Part shown: positions 22,301-30,981 of the stretch, in pieces
Numbering within the stretch: position 1 is the stretch's first letter
Layout: each line of letters opens with the position of its first letter
The notes under the pieces: model-generated
Seen by the model: only the letters and a program-made list of their open reading frames with translations
What the model was told of the DNA's origin: nothing
Database searches by the model: none
Translations under genes and position numbers: made by a program
Assembly: GCA_001661245.1 (NCBI GenBank)
Contig: KV454014.1
Span: 99,233-163,232 of the forward strand
DNA length: 64,000 bases
DNA from: Pachysolen tannophilus NRRL Y-2460
Taxonomy: Eukaryota; Ascomycota; Pichiomycetes; Alaninales; Pachysolenaceae
Direction: 5' to 3'

Positions 22301-22683
22301 CATCATTTGTATTCTTACATTTCAATAAACCTTCAGTAACTGCGCTAACCACTTCCGAAAGATATTTCTCCAATGAAGTAGCAGAAATATCTTTTAATAA
22401 CGATTTTTCAGAATCATGATTTAGTACTCTAATTTTCTTGATCAAAGCTGTATTTTTCTTCAAACTCGAATCCAATTTCCCCAAGTTAATGACATTATCT
22501 CCATCCCATGCTCTTACATTTAATTCCAATAACTTTTTTCTCCTCTCATTAAAATCCTAAAATTATATTAAAGTTTGGTCAGTATCTTCAAGTTCTCAAA
22601 CCATTTCAAAAAAAAAAGAAACAATCATTTGTTTGTTTGTTTTTTTCCTTTTTTTCCTTTTTTTCAATACTTACTTCTGACAT
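19341..22683 (-). CDS. Nmd2/Upf2 nonsense-mediated decay factor (one intron)
   Basis: Two exons: 22683-22675 (only Met-Ser-Glu) and 22556-19341, giving 1074 aa. After the join the protein reads Met-Ser-Glu-Asp-Phe-Asn-Glu-Arg-Arg-Lys-Lys, then ELNVRAWDGD and SLLKDISATSLEKYLSE, which match the start of Saccharomyces Nmd2 closely. Three MIF4G-type helical regions (roughly 30-260, 400-600 and 640-840) are followed by a very acidic stretch (about 850-960) and a C-terminal helical Upf1-binding region with EFDRMIVQSMENRK. Nmd2 bridges Upf1 and Upf3 on terminating ribosomes in the cytoplasm. The acidic stretch is rich in GAA/GAT codons, so the opposite strand shows misleading open frames. Confidence 0.93.
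22557..22674 (-). other. Intron of NMD2
   Basis: 118 nt. On the minus strand: donor GTAAGT (22674-22669), branch site TACTGAC (22584-22578), acceptor TAG at 22559-22557. It lies after the third codon. The Saccharomyces NMD2 gene also has an intron immediately after its start, so the position appears conserved. Confidence 0.93.
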
Positions 22684-22983
22684 TATATTTCCAATATCAA
22701 CATTAAACTGATGCTAATGGAACTTCTTATAGCTCTTCTTCATCGTTTTATTTAATAAATTAAAAGATGATGATGTTAATACATTTGATTCCAGGAAAAA
22801 AAGAATCACCAAAAGACAGGTCGTGCGCTCCATTACAAATACATTTTTCCCACCAATTGATGGTGAAGAAGTTCATTTATTCATATTAAAACCGACGAAA
22901 ATACGAGATTACGATATATATATATATACAGATATAGAAATGGGGGGAGAGAAAAAGAAGGGGAAGCTATGTGTTAAGATAGA
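22684..22983. other. NMD2 promoter and MRPL35 3' flank
   Basis: 300 nt between two minus-strand genes, with a TA run at 22916-22928. No frame or named motif. Confidence 0.45.
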
Positions 22984-24054
22984 TCAATGGCGGATATTGG
23001 AAAAGACTCTTCCTTCAGGTAAACCGTATAATTTTCTAACATTATTAACATTTCTATCCCATTGACTTCTGAAAACATGAGCACCAATAGGTTGTAAATG
23101 AGCTTCTTTAACAAATTTTCTAATATCGAAAAATTCTCTTTTAATATTTTCAGCAATTGTATTTGTATCTAATTTTTTGTTTTCTGTTTGTTTGAAAACC
23201 CAGATACATAATCTATTTATTGGAGCATTTTTCTCTGGAGTTGGAGGAATATATTCAATAAGTTCAGAATTTTCAGAAGAAAGTAATTTAGCAGCATTAA
23301 TTTCATTATCAACATTGGATAATTCAATATCACTAATTGCCCAATGTAAAGTTGTTGAAAAAGAATCATTTTCTAAATCTGGTACATCAGGGTTAACAAT
23401 TAAAACAGTATATAAATCATTATTAATTTTTTCAAATTCTGTTATTTTAAACATTGGAGGTTTTAAAGTAACATTTGATGATAAAATTTCACCTGGTGAA
23501 ATCCATTTTTCAACATTATTATGTGGAAATTTCAATTTAACATCAACTTTTGGATCTAATGTAGGTAAAGTATCTGGAATAACATGAAGAGATTCTAATC
23601 TTTGCATTAATAACATTCTATCATGAGATTCCCAATTTTTTTTTAAATAATATCTATAAACAGGTTGTGTCAAATCCAAAGAATTTAAATTATAATTTGA
23701 ATTAAATAAAACTTCTGGATTATAAAGTTCAGATTTAATTAATAAATTTTCAATCTCGTTTTGTAATAAACTTTTTTCATTAAAATCTTGTACTTTTGAT
23801 AATTTTTGCTCTAAATTTTCAATCTTTTCATAAAAACCTTCACTCTGCTTCTCCAATATTTCATAAGCCATAGGATAAATACTATCCATTCCTATAGGAG
23901 AATCATACTTTATCCTACTCGATCTTTTCTTTAATGTTGCAGGACCTCCTGGTAAATCAGGACTCAATAATGCCTGCTTGATAGCACTGCTCTTCACAGA
24001 CAACGAAGGCGACCTCTTCAGAAAATTAGACCAAATCCCTTTTGATATCGACAT
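22984..24054 (-). CDS. Mitochondrial ribosomal protein Mrpl35 (mL38)
   Basis: A 356-aa protein from the ATG at 24054 (the codon just before is GTG, not a start). The N-terminus (1-25) is basic and Ser-rich, a mitochondrial targeting region. It is followed by the conserved stretch around RIKYDSPIGMDSIYPMAYE (about 48-66), a coiled helical segment (70-110), and a PEBP-like beta fold in the second half, with LTVLIVNPDVPD-like and TTLHWAISDIELS stretches near 215-245 and a closing DRNVNNVRKLYGLPEGRVF. This is the mL38/YmL35 family of the large mitochondrial ribosomal subunit (Saccharomyces Mrpl35, 367 aa). Confidence 0.9.
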   Translation of the reverse strand: MSISKGIWSNFLKRSPSLSVKSSAIKQALLSPDLPGGPATLKKRSSRIKYDSPIGMDSIYPMAYEILEKQSEGFYEKIENLEQKLSKVQDFNEKSLLQNEIENLLIKSELYNPEVLFNSNYNLNSLDLTQPVYRYYLKKNWESHDRMLLMQRLESLHVIPDTLPTLDPKVDVKLKFPHNNVEKWISPGEILSSNVTLKPPMFKITEFEKINNDLYTVLIVNPDVPDLENDSFSTTLHWAISDIELSNVDNEINAAKLLSSENSELIEYIPPTPEKNAPINRLCIWVFKQTENKKLDTNTIAENIKREFFDIRKFVKEAHLQPIGAHVFRSQWDRNVNNVRKLYGLPEGRVFSNIRH

Positions 24055-24557
24055 CACTATAATTTACCTGAATTAATTCCAACTCTTTTTTTTTCCTTTC
24101 TTTTTATATATATGTCTTTTTTTTGAAAACAACAGCAACAACTTGAGTTTTCTCTCTATATTATCATCAACTTCGTTGGTTTCCTGCTTTTGAAAAATTT
24201 TAGCAGGTGGTGAGCGGTGAAAAATGAAAAGTTTCTTTTTTGGGAAATTTGATTTTGAGCGCACGACATACTTTTAAAATGTATTTTCTTTATTTCTATT
24301 TGATTTGATTTGAATTGATCATTATCAGATGAATTTTGTGTTTTGTCTATCTGGCTACAACTATTGCTCTTTCAATTTGAAGAATGTTTGTTCATTATAA
24401 TGCGCATAAAGATAATACAAAAAAGGGTGGGAAAAAAAAAGAATAAAAACACACATTCCATTGAATGAAATATGATAACTCAAAATATGTATATGTAGAA
24501 ATAAAATTATAAAAAGTAAAAAAGTACAAATTGGAATGAAATTATGTCCTTAACCTT
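24055..24557. other. MRPL35 promoter and 3' flank of the large unknown gene
   Basis: 503 nt. T-rich stretches (24089-24124) lie next to the MRPL35 start, with a GAGCGCACGACA patch at 24257-24268. No coding frame is convincing. Confidence 0.45.
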
Positions 24558-27500
24558 TTAATTCTCTGGAGGTTGGTAGAATTCAATTTTTAGTCCATTG
24601 TCGTGACCTTCGCATCTCATTTTCTTAAAGCTGATCCTACTTCTATTGATATTAGGACTGCTACCGAATGGAATTGTATTTGAGCTTGATCTTGATGATG
24701 CCGACAACGGCGATGACGAATTATTATTATTATTATTGTTATTGTTATGATTATTCTTCTCCATATGACTGATATTAGCAGTTATTAGGCTGCTGTTACT
24801 GCTGTTGTTATTTAAAATTGGAGTATTGCATGCAGTAGTGGCCATTCTCACCGGTAATGCTCGGCGTTGCAAAGGTCTGTTTAGTTCATTTGTAAAACTG
24901 GTTGGTTCCTTGTGAACAAATTGAAGTGATGGTGGAGGATAATTATTGGGTTCGTCAATAGCGTCATAACTGTACGACTGTGATCTCATCCCCATCGGTG
25001 GTCTTGTTGGGTGTGGAGGAATGAAAGTACTGTTGAAAACTGGGGGAGTACTTTGAGGAACAACAAGTGCAGGATGGGTAGAAGTCCTAAATTGTCGTGG
25101 ATGAGGTTGAGGTTGTGGTTGCGGTTGTGGTTGTGGTTGAGTTTGTGGTAATATCTGTTGTTGATGTTGATTTAAAAATGCATTAGTGAGAAAAGGATGA
25201 GCACCTCCATTTTGAGGGTATAACACAAATCTTGTTTGTGATGCAGGAGCTGAATTTAAAGCTTGCCAAGGTTGACCATAATAATGCAGGAATTGTGGTT
25301 GCAAATCATTAGGTGTCTGGTTTGTATTAATATTCAAAGTATTAACATTGGCATTGACGTTGGCATTGGCATAAATGTTGTAATTGTTATTATTATTGTT
25401 ATTACTATTGCTGATATTGCTCTGATACCTTTGCGACCGATGAATATTTAACAGATTTTGGTGAGAATCACGATTCTGCATCGTCATTCCAATATTGTTG
25501 AGCTGATGTTGAAGGTAATCTGGATCAGGAAACTTCCTAAAGCTGCTGCTACTAACACTTTCAGAACGCACGAATCTATGCGAAGAACGTTGATTCTGCG
25601 ATTCGACTTCGCCAAATGATTTTGATCTAGTTCTCTTGTGACCCAAAGTATTTTTTGAATCTTTAAAATTCCCCGTTATGACTTTTGAAATAAGTTTTGA
25701 ATTTAAAACAGGTGTACTACACGTAGATTCAGACAGTGAGTCTGACTGTTCATTAATATCTTTAAACGATCCTCTTTGAGATGACGATGCAGGAGTTTTA
25801 TTTTGTTGCTTCTTGAACAAAAATTCCAAATCCTCCTTAACTTTATCTTCATCCACATTATCGCGATTGCCTTGAGTATTATTATTTGTGACATTTTCAT
25901 CTTTAGTATGATATTTGATTTTCTTATTAATTTCAATAAGTTCATACTCAATTGATGCTCCATTTTCAGCAGATCTCTCGTGGAATTCCCAGATTAAGTG
26001 AAGCAGATCGGTGTTCAAGTTCTCCTTCGAGTGAGAAGTGTTATTATCAACTAGAGTTTGTGAAATTGTTATATCATTAATCTTATCGTCATCAGACCCA
26101 TTCAAAATCCAGGTCAAGTATCCACCCCAAAATGAAGAATGAAATGGAATTTTAAGATTATAAGTAATATAATCATTTGAAATCAGCAGTGATGGCATTT
26201 TAAATCCAATAATAGGTTCCGATTTAGTTTCTATTAATTGATCTTTATTATAAATCTTGGTGAAACATTTATAGTTCAATATTGATGGAGAGTGTATTTG
26301 ATTTCGATTTTGAATTTTAACTGGAATATGAACTAATAATTCAACTGAAGATACAAAATTCCCCAAGGCCAAATCAAAATTTTTCTTGTTATTATTTGCT
26401 GACATTGGAGAATTGCTGTTATTACAGCTACCATTGGTATTACTAATCTCATTTAAAGAAATAAAAGCTTTAATACAAAGATATTTTTGTAAACTGCCAT
26501 GTGCAGATGAGATCAGATCTTGAATACATGAAATGAGGTTCTGATTATTTTGAGTCAATTCAAATAAAGTACGATCATCTTTTGATGAAATTGTCTTGAT
26601 TTTTTCATATGTTGATGTTTTTGATTTCTTAAATTCTGAAAATTTAAAGTTGTTACCATTATTATAGTTGAACATTAAATTGAATTTATTCAATTCAAAT
26701 TTGTAATCATAAAAATATTGTTGAATCTCATTAACAGAACTAGAAGTTGTTGAAGCATGTAAATTGATTAGTCCATCAAAATCTTCAATAAGAGAGGTTG
26801 TTAAAGTTTCTGGTTCATCATTTATTGATGTAGTTGAAGGTAGAGCAGAACCTGCTGCTATTATGCTATCTTCTTCAACATCAATGCCAATACCGGTATT
26901 ATCGTCATTGATATTTTTTTGGAAATCAAAGTGATCAATCAAATAGGATAAATCTAAAAATTTGGCTCTTGAAGGGTAACTCAACTTTAATGTTAACAAA
27001 TCTTGTAAATTCTTAACATTTTTAGCTTTAAGTTTTTCGCAATGATTGATTAATTTAATTAATTGTGGACTAGCGATTCTAGTATCATTGAGTTTCAAAT
27101 ATGATAATGTCTTTGTTATTAATTTGGACAGATAATCTTCATTAATCGAATCTTTTAAAAATTTCATCAAAAACTGATTTCTCGTTAAAATTTTATTTCC
27201 CTTCATTCCGTGTAAAAATTTATCATTGTAAAATTTATAAAAAAACTCAACGTATAAATTCAACCCTTCAATTATTTTACTTAAAAATAATGGGCTCTTT
27301 TGTTGACTAAAAGTTGGTGTAGTTTCTTGGGTTAATAAAGAAGACTTGTACGGTCCCAGATCTTTATTATTTGCAATATTTGTCTTATCATTAAGCGGTC
27401 TTCTACTCTGACCACTTATGCAAGAATTTAATATACTTGGAGTTGAAGCAGCTAAATGCGAATTAAATTCCAATGGTGAAATAAGCGATTCTGGTGTCAA

Positions 27501-28238
27501 TCCATCAATGGACTCGCTATCAAAATAAATGTTAGAACTAACAGACTTGGAATCAATTTTCTCATTGTTATCTTCATCAGGTAAAATTGAAAACATTTCA
27601 TGAGATGAAAACATATTATGTAGCCATTCGTCGCTCTGATTATCCGATTTCGCATCAGCAGCAACACCTGTTGACACGGCTGCCTCTGTTTCTGCTTCTG
27701 TTTCTGCTTCCGCTTCTGCATCTGCTTCAGCTTCTGCATCTGCATCTGCTTCCACTTCCACTACACTACTATCGCTACTACCGCCACATCCATTGTGAGG
27801 ATTCACATTTTCAGCTTGTTCCACATGCATGATTATATCGTTCAAGAAATCAGGATTTGTATCTGCTTCCTCTTCGTCAGTTTCGTCATCAACACTGGTC
27901 TTTTCTCCATTCCAATCATGATCTTGGTCATGATCTTGGTCATGATCTTGGTCTTCATTCTCATCATCATTCTCATCACTTTTACTCAGTGCGTTATTCT
28001 CAGACTCTTCAGCCAAATCAAAATCCATATTAACATATAGCGAAGATGAATTCTTCCCATTCTTTTCAAATTCCTTCCCTATTCTGTTCTTTCTTCGACT
28101 AGAACTTGGCGGTGTATATACCGGATCCTGATTCTCCTTATTATTGTTGCTATGGATTGTATTTCTCTTAAAATCAATACCTAAACCAGATATTCCCTTA
28201 TGAGCACTAACTGGAGTTTGAGGAATATTAAAGCTCAT
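24558..28238 (-). CDS. Large low-complexity protein, not recognised
   Basis: A 1226-aa protein I cannot assign. The N-terminus (MSFNIPQTPVSAHKG, then a KENQDP stretch) is followed by acidic repeats (Asp-His-Asp-Gln units near 97-109 and an Ala-Glu/Asp array near 160-195). A folded-looking helical part (about 315-460), which starts SKIIEGLNLYVEFFYKFYND, is followed by a second mixed part (about 500-740) containing VELLVHIPVKIQN and FHSSFWGGYLTWILNG. The rest (750-1226) is disordered: SR-type phosphosites (KRTRSKSFGEVE), Asn runs, a Gln-Pro repeat and a short conserved-looking end. Disordered tails around a small fold, plus many Ser/Thr-Pro sites, are common in fungal transcription or cell-cycle regulators. 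A TEA/Tec1-like fold was considered but no TEA recognition helix is visible. Confidence 0.85.
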   Translation of the reverse strand: MSFNIPQTPVSAHKGISGLGIDFKRNTIHSNNNKENQDPVYTPPSSSRRKNRIGKEFEKNGKNSSSLYVNMDFDLAEESENNALSKSDENDDENEDQDHDQDHDQDHDWNGEKTSVDDETDEEEADTNPDFLNDIIMHVEQAENVNPHNGCGGSSDSSVVEVEADADAEAEADAEAEAETEAETEAAVSTGVAADAKSDNQSDEWLHNMFSSHEMFSILPDEDNNEKIDSKSVSSNIYFDSESIDGLTPESLISPLEFNSHLAASTPSILNSCISGQSRRPLNDKTNIANNKDLGPYKSSLLTQETTPTFSQQKSPLFLSKIIEGLNLYVEFFYKFYNDKFLHGMKGNKILTRNQFLMKFLKDSINEDYLSKLITKTLSYLKLNDTRIASPQLIKLINHCEKLKAKNVKNLQDLLTLKLSYPSRAKFLDLSYLIDHFDFQKNINDDNTGIGIDVEEDSIIAAGSALPSTTSINDEPETLTTSLIEDFDGLINLHASTTSSSVNEIQQYFYDYKFELNKFNLMFNYNNGNNFKFSEFKKSKTSTYEKIKTISSKDDRTLFELTQNNQNLISCIQDLISSAHGSLQKYLCIKAFISLNEISNTNGSCNNSNSPMSANNNKKNFDLALGNFVSSVELLVHIPVKIQNRNQIHSPSILNYKCFTKIYNKDQLIETKSEPIIGFKMPSLLISNDYITYNLKIPFHSSFWGGYLTWILNGSDDDKINDITISQTLVDNNTSHSKENLNTDLLHLIWEFHERSAENGASIEYELIEINKKIKYHTKDENVTNNNTQGNRDNVDEDKVKEDLEFLFKKQQNKTPASSSQRGSFKDINEQSDSLSESTCSTPVLNSKLISKVITGNFKDSKNTLGHKRTRSKSFGEVESQNQRSSHRFVRSESVSSSSFRKFPDPDYLQHQLNNIGMTMQNRDSHQNLLNIHRSQRYQSNISNSNNNNNNNYNIYANANVNANVNTLNINTNQTPNDLQPQFLHYYGQPWQALNSAPASQTRFVLYPQNGGAHPFLTNAFLNQHQQQILPQTQPQPQPQPQPQPHPRQFRTSTHPALVVPQSTPPVFNSTFIPPHPTRPPMGMRSQSYSYDAIDEPNNYPPPSLQFVHKEPTSFTNELNRPLQRRALPVRMATTACNTPILNNNSSNSSLITANISHMEKNNHNNNNNNNNNSSSPLSASSRSSSNTIPFGSSPNINRSRISFKKMRCEGHDNGLKIEFYQPPEN

Positions 28239-29023
28239 TTTTCTTGCTTTTAGTCCAATTTCTTCGCTCTATTTTTCGCTCTATTTTTCAGCTAAACTCT
28301 ATTTCAGACTAACCTATTTCGATAACGAAAGGTAAAAACAAAAAAAAATGGAAGACACAGAACAACAAGAAAGAGTAAACAATATATATATATATAATAA
28401 ATATATAAATATTGTTAAGAGCGTTTCCATTTAATAAAAAAAAAAAAACTACAAGGAAGCTTACCTCTCAAACACAAACAAAAAAGAAAAAAACTTTTTA
28501 TAATATAATATTATGTACGTTTTTACCCTTGCTATGTGTGTTTTTTTATCTTCCCTTTGTTTTTCGCCTGAATTGCAGGATCCCGATTTCAAGATAGAGT
28601 TTTCGTATAATGCAAACATCTGATAGCAATATTGATTCACAATTCTCGTGTTTTCCAGCTCGTGTTGTTTACCATCTCATTGTAAATAATAAGTAATAAT
28701 AGAGCCATCTTCTCCATGTTGGAGAAACTAGAGGGAAAAAAAACTTTAATCTTCTCCGTGTTTATATCCGTGTTTAAACATGTTTACCTTTCTTATACCA
28801 AAAAAACTCACTTAAATCGTGCTATTTGAATAAGTAACGCACACACACACATATTGATGTCTCTGTTCTCCGTCTTCTGATTTGAAAAATCCCGGAGAAG
28901 TTTGGTGTATGTCTTATGTTCGCATGTTTCTCCGTTGTTTTTTTTTTTGTTTTTATTTTTCTTCCGCATCAAATAGGAAGAAAAACGACACGGAAACCAT
29001 GAAAGGATAAGAGAGTGTGACAC

Positions 29024-29122
29024 GGGAGCAAAATGTGAGCAAAATGGGAACAAGATGGGAACAAGATGGGAGTGTCATGAGAGCAACACGAGTACGACAC
29101 GAGAATAACACGAGTATTGGGA
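29024..29122. repeat. 11-bp minisatellite, nine imperfect units
   Basis: Units start every 11 nt: GGGAGCAAAAT (29024), GTGAGCAAAAT (29035), GGGAACAAGAT twice (29046, 29057), GGGAGTGTCAT (29068), GAGAGCAACAC (29079), GAGTACGACAC (29090), GAGAATAACAC (29101) and GAGTATTGGGA (29112). The phase is kept without a single indel while bases drift from one end to the other. 11 is not a multiple of 3, and the array lies outside any gene. Confidence 0.85.
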
Positions 29123-29212
29123 AATGGAAATGTATGATGAATGTAGGAGAGATAGATGGATGAGAGTGACACCAGAATGACTAAAGGTCACCAAAATGAC
29201 GAAAGGTGACAC

Positions 29213-29238
29213 AGCTCATGGTGAACTCACTATGAGCT
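29213..29238. repeat. 26-nt near-perfect palindrome
   Basis: AGCTCATGGTGA pairs with TCACTATGAGCT around a two-base centre, with one G-T mismatch. It directly follows the minisatellite and two GGTGACA/GGTCACC words. It could be a dimeric factor site or a transcript-end hairpin for the minus-strand gene that ends at 29363; neither is proven. Confidence 0.7.
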
Positions 29239-29362
29239 GTAGGTGAGTTTTGGTGTTTTTGATAGCTAGCGTCTAATAGCAACAACACGTATATATAAAG
29301 TTATGAACCAATAACCAATAAATGCATGGATTGCATAGGTTACTTGTATTTGATGAGAAACT

Positions 29363-30502
29363 TTATAATTTTTGTGAATTTTGTGGACTTTTCATCAGAT
29401 TTTCAAAATAAGTTACACCAATGTTTGAGTTATAATTTTCACAAGCGCGGTTAACTTCTTTGTTATCTTTATTTATTATACTTGTAAAAACGAGCACAAT
29501 TTGTTCCAGTATGAAAATCAAACATTTTGAAAAAATTTGTTGTGAAAACCCCGATATATTATATTGATCGTTGATTTCAACAATTAGTGAAACAAGTAAT
29601 TGTATAAATGGGTAAGCAATATAAAACAAAATTTTACATATTGTAATTATTAAGCGAGCTATTATTTTCACCAAGAGGTTTCCCTTTAAAGAATTATTAA
29701 ATGGTGGATCCCAAATTTCTTCCCTCAGTTTTTGATTAAAACCATGGTTATACTTGTAATTTTGTCTAAAATCATCAATTAATTGATTATCATTTAAAAA
29801 AATTTCCAAGATTTTAAATTTCAGTTGCTCATTTAAATTTGCAAATGTTTCTTCAAATTGATGATTTGAATCATCATCAACTGAATTCATCAATATTAAT
29901 AATGCATCTGCATATAGTTTATCATAAAGCTTTGATCCTAAAGTTTTCCTACCACCTTTCCGAAGACACAGAGATAACAAGTTTAAACCAACACGAGTGC
30001 CAACACCAGAACTAAAGGTGGTGCCAACACTAGAGGTGGTGCTAGAACTTGCATCAGCGCTATCTCTGGTATTAGCTGTAAGAGACCCCGTAACATCACA
30101 AGTTGTAACATTATTTTCAACTCCCACCGCTGTTGGTGTTTCCGGTGGTGTCAAGACCTCATCACCCCCTTCTATAGCCGCTGTCACATTAAATTCTTTA
30201 TTTTCCGTATTAGTTGCTACCTCATCTCTATTACGTTGTACTAACCTATCTCTAACTTTTTTGAAAAAAATTTCATTAGACAAGTCTTTAGACTTGTCTA
30301 AAGACAGGTCTAAAGATTCAAAATTATCATCATTTGAATTAATCATGTATAAATCATCTTCTACTTCTTTGTCTTGTCTCAGAGGTAAGACATTGAAAAA
30401 ATCATGAGGCCTCAATTTCTCAATGAAAACCTCACTTTTCGGAGTAAAAGAAACATAATCATCATTGATTTGCGCTGCAGAATTTAAAACTGATCTAATC
30501 AT
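29363..30502 (-). CDS. Unrecognised protein with hydrophobic C-terminal helices
   Basis: A 379-aa protein of unknown family. Residues 1-110 are charged with DFFNVLPLRQDKE and an Asp-Leu-Ser-Leu-Asp-Lys run. Residues 120-170 are Thr/Ser-rich and probably disordered. The rest is helical: LLSLCLRKGGRKTLGSKLYDKLYADALLIL (about 175-204, given in part), then a strongly hydrophobic pair of segments about 275-310 (IIARLIITICKILFYIAYPF and a following Leu-Leu-Val-Ser-Leu-Ile stretch) and another at 325-345. These could be one or two membrane hairpins. It shares a 479-bp divergent promoter with FMO1. A short inverted repeat, GACAAGTC-x4-GACTTGTC, lies inside the coding sequence at about 30279-30298. 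Confidence 0.8.
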   Translation of the reverse strand: MIRSVLNSAAQINDDYVSFTPKSEVFIEKLRPHDFFNVLPLRQDKEVEDDLYMINSNDDNFESLDLSLDKSKDLSNEIFFKKVRDRLVQRNRDEVATNTENKEFNVTAAIEGGDEVLTPPETPTAVGVENNVTTCDVTGSLTANTRDSADASSSTTSSVGTTFSSGVGTRVGLNLLSLCLRKGGRKTLGSKLYDKLYADALLILMNSVDDDSNHQFEETFANLNEQLKFKILEIFLNDNQLIDDFRQNYKYNHGFNQKLREEIWDPPFNNSLKGNLLVKIIARLIITICKILFYIAYPFIQLLVSLIVEINDQYNISGFSQQIFSKCLIFILEQIVLVFTSIINKDNKEVNRACENYNSNIGVTYFENLMKSPQNSQKL

Positions 30503-30981
30503 ATCTTTAAAAAATTAATAAACTAAATAATATAAAGAAACTTATTATTATTAACTAGTTTAATTCTGTTAAACTTGCTTTGTTTTTAAGGCCATTTTTT
30601 AGTCATTTTTTTTACACTACAGAAAATTAAGACGATAAGAAATTGCTAATCTAAATTTTTTTTTAACTATTAAAACAATAATATTAAACGATTAACTATT
30701 AATAATTAAACTTACAATCTACTCCTTAATCACTGGGAGATGATTTTGGAGTACTTTTTTTATATATATATATATTAATTCACTTGATAATATTAACCTA
30801 CTTATCATAATCAAAATTGTGTGGCTAAATCACAATTATGCAAGAATATCCACAGATGTTTAAATCAAGAAATGATAAGTACAAGATAAAAGAAATAAGC
30901 AAATTTTTGAAATGATAAATTATTCTTTGCTAATTATCAATTTTCAATTATCAATTATTGATAAAAACAATTTCTCTATTC
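30503..30981. promoter_or_regulatory. Divergent promoter region (unknown gene / FMO1)
   Basis: 479 nt between two divergently read genes. It has a poly-T tract with a TATATATATATATTAA stretch at 30761-30778 and several AATTATCAATT repeats near 30935-30960, close to the FMO1 start. No specific factor site is recognised. Confidence 0.45.

Larger units (their letters stand above)
28239..29362. other. 1.1-kb spacer with minisatellite and palindrome
   Basis: Upstream region of the large unknown gene and 3' flank of the next minus-strand gene. It holds TTCTCC-x5-GGAGAA near 28711-28727, several CTCCGTG words, an 11-bp minisatellite at 29024-29122, two near-copies of AATGAC(T/G)AAAGGT at 29176-29207 and a 26-nt near-palindrome at 29213-29238. 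No coding frame was seen. Confidence 0.6.
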
